A stretch of 64,000 nt of DNA from JBNJFY01 sp051747265. GTDB taxonomy: Bacteria > Bacteroidota > Rhodothermia > Balneolales > Balneolaceae. Positions 61,013 to 64,000 of this stretch are shown here, one piece after another (within the stretch, counting starts at the first letter, position 1; every line of letters begins with the position of its first letter). Below the pieces are notes generated by a model. It saw nothing but the letters and a program-made list of their open reading frames with translations. It searched no databases and had not been told where the DNA came from. Where the stretch lies: contig JBNJFY010000009.1 in the NCBI GenBank assembly GCA_051747265.1, positions 1-64,000 on the forward strand, written 5' to 3'. The position numbers and the translations under genes are program-made.

Positions 61013-63145
61013 TTATTGTTTCTTCAGCTCACTTAATTCTTCAATATCATCAGCATTACCGATAATTGAGAGGATATCATCTTCCTGTAGTATGGTGGAT
61101 CCGTGAGGTATTAGAGTTTCATCACCGCGCCTCAATAAAGTAACCAGACTTTGACCGGGCAACGGAATGTCTTTTAACGCCTTCCCAATAAATTCCTTGG
61201 TTTTATTTTCCGGATCGATCTTGATATTAATGAACCGTTCATTACGCAAGAGCACTTCCCGCAATTCAGCTTCATTCTCCGCATTAAGCCAACGTTCCTG
61301 GAAGTTGTCTTGATCAACCATTTCGGCTAATTGAGCAAGGAACCTCAAATGCTGTGACGATTTATTTTCGGAACCAATCAGGAAAAAGATGGCATAGAGT
61401 TTTTTCTGGTCGTTTTCAGTACTCCACCCCGAAGATTTCAGATTCATCTCCTCAACATCCAACCCATTTTTAATGCGTACCAGATATAGCTGTGGGTGAA
61501 TATCCGCATCCAATCTGGTATGGCTGAGTGCCGCGCCATTTCCTAAGGGGATAGCGCCATAATTGCGAGATCGCAAAAATTCATCCAGCATCACCCCTTC
61601 CTGAATGGATAGTTTACCTCCTATCTCGGAGCATACATCATCAACAATATCCTTGTACATTTCCGGAGCTTCATCCAGATCTTTGACCGTGGCCTGGCTG
61701 ACAATTAGCTCGAAGGGATCCTCATCCCGAACTCCTTTTTCTCGTAGTATGCGTCGCATTTCATGTTTCAAACCGGAATCTTTGTATTGACCAAGCCGGT
61801 CATAAACATGAAAAATAGCCCCCTGACGCTCCACCTTACCTTGCGAATAGTAGTAATACCATCCAATGGAAAATACCGCCACTATAATCGTAAACACAAT
61901 TGAAACGGTCCCCATATAGAAAATCAACACTGCCGAAGCGACCATTCCCAATAGTTGCAGCCATGGGTACAGAGGAGATCGATATCCCGGATCATATTCT
62001 TCAATTTTACTCTCTCTCATTACAATAACGGCGAAGTTCACCAGTCCAAAAAGTAACAGCTTAAAGGCACTAGCCAGTTTCGCGACCTCAGAAACATTAA
62101 ACACCAGTAAAATCACTACCATCATCCCCGTCGTAGCAATGATGGATATCATGGGCGTATTAAACTTACTGATTTTAGAAAACTGCTTGTTGATAAGTGA
62201 ATCTCGGGCCATTGCCAAAGGGAAACGGGAAGCAGACATAATGCCGGCATTAGCTGTTGAGGCGAAGGCTGCAATAGCCGCAATGACTACCAATATCAAT
62301 CCGGTATCTCCGGGTAACCAAGTAAGAAAAACCTCACCGGCCGTAGCTACTGGAGTCAAATCTTCTCGAAAAGCAGATGGTTCCAATACCGCGGTCATCA
62401 AATATACGCCGATTACATAGATCGATATGGCCGTAAACATGGAATAAAACATCCCGCGAGGAATGTTGCGATCAGGGTTATCTACCTCTTCCGCCACACT
62501 AGCCACTTTGGTCAACCCCGCATAGGAAACAAACACCATTCCCACCGTTGCTATGAATCCTTGCGCACCTCCCGTGAAAAAGGGTGTAAATTGTTCTCTA
62601 TGTACATCCAAAAAGCCTAATGAAAAGACGTGGGCAAAGCCTTGCACAATGTAGAAGGCCATTATAGAAATCAGAATAATCACCAGTATATTCTGAAATT
62701 TACTAGTCTCCTTTGCGCCAAAAATATTTAGTGCTCCAAATGCCAAACTTAATGTTAAGGCAATTGGCGTTATGGGTACATCAAAAAATATCGAGATATA
62801 AGCGCCCATCCCAATAAGAGCAAAAGCACTTTTAAACACCAGGGAAAACCAAGACCCAAATCCACCGATACTGCCAATAAGAGGGCCTAAACTGCGATCA
62901 ATAATATAATAGGTGCCTCCAGCTCGTGGAAAAGCTGTAGTTAACTCGGCTTTACTAAACATGGTAGGCATCACCAAAATGCCGGATACTAAATAAGCCA
63001 AAAATACCGAAGGACCTGTTACTCCTGCCGCGACTCCGGGTAGCAAAAATAGCCCAGAGCTGAACATGGCTCCAGTTGCTATGGCAAAAACGTCGAAGGC
63101 TTTTAATTCTTTACTGAGTTTTTTCTCTTTATCTAGCTTTGGCAA
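61013..63145 (-). CDS. APC permease fused to EIIA-like PTS and RCK_C domains
   Basis: Residues about 10-435 form an APC-superfamily transporter with GAMFSSGLFLLPGVAAGVTG, FPRAGGTYYIIDRSLGPLIG and VASVAEEVDNPDRNIPRGMF. Residues about 490-640 resemble an EIIA type 2 domain, with the expected phospho-histidine His542 in IPLGNGAALSHTRLDADIHP and a second histidine in SSQHLRFLAQLAEM. Residues about 640-706 are an RCK_C (TrkA-C) domain (PGQSLVTLLRRGDETLIPHG). The start is TTG, forced by a stop two codons upstream. Transport substrate unknown. Confidence 0.9.
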   Translation of the reverse strand: MPKLDKEKKLSKELKAFDVFAIATGAMFSSGLFLLPGVAAGVTGPSVFLAYLVSGILVMPTMFSKAELTTAFPRAGGTYYIIDRSLGPLIGSIGGFGSWFSLVFKSAFALIGMGAYISIFFDVPITPIALTLSLAFGALNIFGAKETSKFQNILVIILISIMAFYIVQGFAHVFSLGFLDVHREQFTPFFTGGAQGFIATVGMVFVSYAGLTKVASVAEEVDNPDRNIPRGMFYSMFTAISIYVIGVYLMTAVLEPSAFREDLTPVATAGEVFLTWLPGDTGLILVVIAAIAAFASTANAGIMSASRFPLAMARDSLINKQFSKISKFNTPMISIIATTGMMVVILLVFNVSEVAKLASAFKLLLFGLVNFAVIVMRESKIEEYDPGYRSPLYPWLQLLGMVASAVLIFYMGTVSIVFTIIVAVFSIGWYYYYSQGKVERQGAIFHVYDRLGQYKDSGLKHEMRRILREKGVRDEDPFELIVSQATVKDLDEAPEMYKDIVDDVCSEIGGKLSIQEGVMLDEFLRSRNYGAIPLGNGAALSHTRLDADIHPQLYLVRIKNGLDVEEMNLKSSGWSTENDQKKLYAIFFLIGSENKSSQHLRFLAQLAEMVDQDNFQERWLNAENEAELREVLLRNERFINIKIDPENKTKEFIGKALKDIPLPGQSLVTLLRRGDETLIPHGSTILQEDDILSIIGNADDIEELSELKKQ

Positions 63146-63705
63146 AACTTAGGGTTTGTTTGTAAATGAGAATCTATCAATGACTGACATACCATTCCTA
63201 AACTATAACACGACAAGCTCACATAATTTTGTAGTGCTGAGAAATAGGCATCGAAATTATGCAGATGATTTGAAACTAATTCTACTTAGCAGATTAATGC
63301 ACAATGGTAACACTATTATCTGAATATATGAATTGTCAATATTGTTCAACTAAAACAGAATCCCCACCTAAAGATGTTCCAGGATTACTGAAATCACACG
63401 TAAATAAAAAACAGAGATCCCTTTCCAATTGAGGTGGGCTATAATACACCCCAAATCCTACTCAGCACTCTTCCAAATTATTCATATCCGTAATCACATT
63501 TTAGGCTACCACTTCTATCATCATTGCAGGGGAATCAGCATATTACTCTTAGGCACTAAGTTCATAAACAAACGTCCATCTTAAATAATCTGTTTTAAAA
63601 CTTCATTACGTCCCATTACATAGCTGGTTGTCAAATAAATGTAGCAACGGAGCAAGTTGTGTAATAAGTTAAGTTCATATCAATAATTGAAGACGGAGTT
63701 TATCT
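63146..63705. other. Gene-free stretch between the permease and the lipoprotein gene
   Basis: No reading frame or RNA is recognised. An inverted pair ccccacct / aggtggg lies at about 63362 and 63432. A GGAG at 63695-63698 lies 7 bases before the lipoprotein ATG. The region may contain the two divergent promoters, but I cannot define them. Confidence 0.45.
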
Positions 63706-64000
63706 ATGAGGTCTTGGCTATTACTTGGATTGGCATCTCTTTTTTTGATCCAATGCAACTACAATCCTTATCGGGGAACGGATGTTAATGAGCGTAGATA
63801 TTTATCGGCTTTCCCACAACGAAATACCAGCAAGGCCCTCCAAGACGCATTTGGGCCCATTAAAAAAATTAACAGTATTGCCTACTACGATTTTTTTACC
63901 ATTGATCCTGAATTGCGCTTAACGCGTAAAGAGATCAATCAATACCCTTTGGAGCAGATCAAAGCCAACAAGACATTCGTCACCCAGTCCTCGGCGGGTA
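63706..64000 (+). CDS. Lipoprotein, 3' end beyond the window
   Basis: The ATG is preceded by GGAG. The product starts MRSWLLLGLASLFLIQCNYN with a lipobox-like LIQC (Cys17), then PYRGTDVNERRYLSAFPQRN and continues open for 98 codons to the window edge. It should be exported and lipid-anchored. The family was not recognised. Confidence 0.75.
   Translation, partial: MRSWLLLGLASLFLIQCNYNPYRGTDVNERRYLSAFPQRNTSKALQDAFGPIKKINSIAYYDFFTIDPELRLTRKEINQYPLEQIKANKTFVTQSSAG

Overview
The window looks like a chromosomal segment of a Gram-negative, marine or halophilic bacterium of the Bacteroidota/Rhodothermota/Balneolota group. The reasons are: the order secY-map-infA-rpmJ-rpsM-rpsK-rpsD-rpoA-rplQ; almost no Shine-Dalgarno sequences; a TTTG/TAnnTTTG-type promoter before rpsL; outer-membrane barrel and lipoprotein genes; and a transamidosome subunit gene (gatC). 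The placement is inferred from gene order and style, not from a database search.

Region 1 (about 0.3-19.5 kb, minus strand) is one long translation operon: str (rpsL, rpsG, fusA, tuf), S10, spc and alpha. It runs from a probable promoter at 19464-19496 to a hairpin terminator at 313-348. L36 and S14 are the zinc-free types. There is no rpmD (L30) between rpsE and rplO.

Region 2 (19.6-34.4 kb) holds housekeeping genes: recG, typA, a membrane protein, an unusual SDR enzyme, a YjbQ protein, a small outer-membrane barrel and a DUF2179 membrane protein. These are followed by tRNA-Ser(GCT) with a partial duplication of its 3' end, and the cluster ptsH-ptsI-pgi/pmi-birA-tilS-hpt. Two gaps carry a local repeat family (GC palindromes, plus nine copies of an 8-bp unit), always abutting the stop codon of a plus-strand gene.

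Region 3 (34.1-52.1 kb) is a cell-surface glycan cluster: a YfhO-type membrane protein, two GT4 glycosyltransferases, two sulfotransferases, a dimethylformamidase-like protein, a formyltransferase, a ceramidase-like protein, a flippase, and a WbpD-like acetyltransferase with its likely partner, a DegT/WbpE-like aminotransferase. The last two are separated by an AT-rich insert holding a LamG lipoprotein, a MITE-like element, a palindrome and a DUF559 gene flanked by repeated borders.

Region 4 (52.1-57 kb) is a four-gene minus-strand signalling operon: a HAMP-PP2C-HATPase membrane protein, a STAS protein, a metallo-beta-lactamase-fold hydrolase and a periplasmic binding-type protein. It looks like an RsbU/RsbW/RsbV-style partner switch with phosphatase and kinase fused in one receptor.

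Region 5 (57.2-64 kb) holds a GIY-YIG nuclease, hisS, an AsmA-like protein and an APC permease fused to an EIIA-type PTS domain and an RCK_C domain. The start of a lipoprotein gene runs off the right edge. The EIIA-like domain is notable because ptsH and ptsI are in the same window while no sugar permease (EIIC) is seen.
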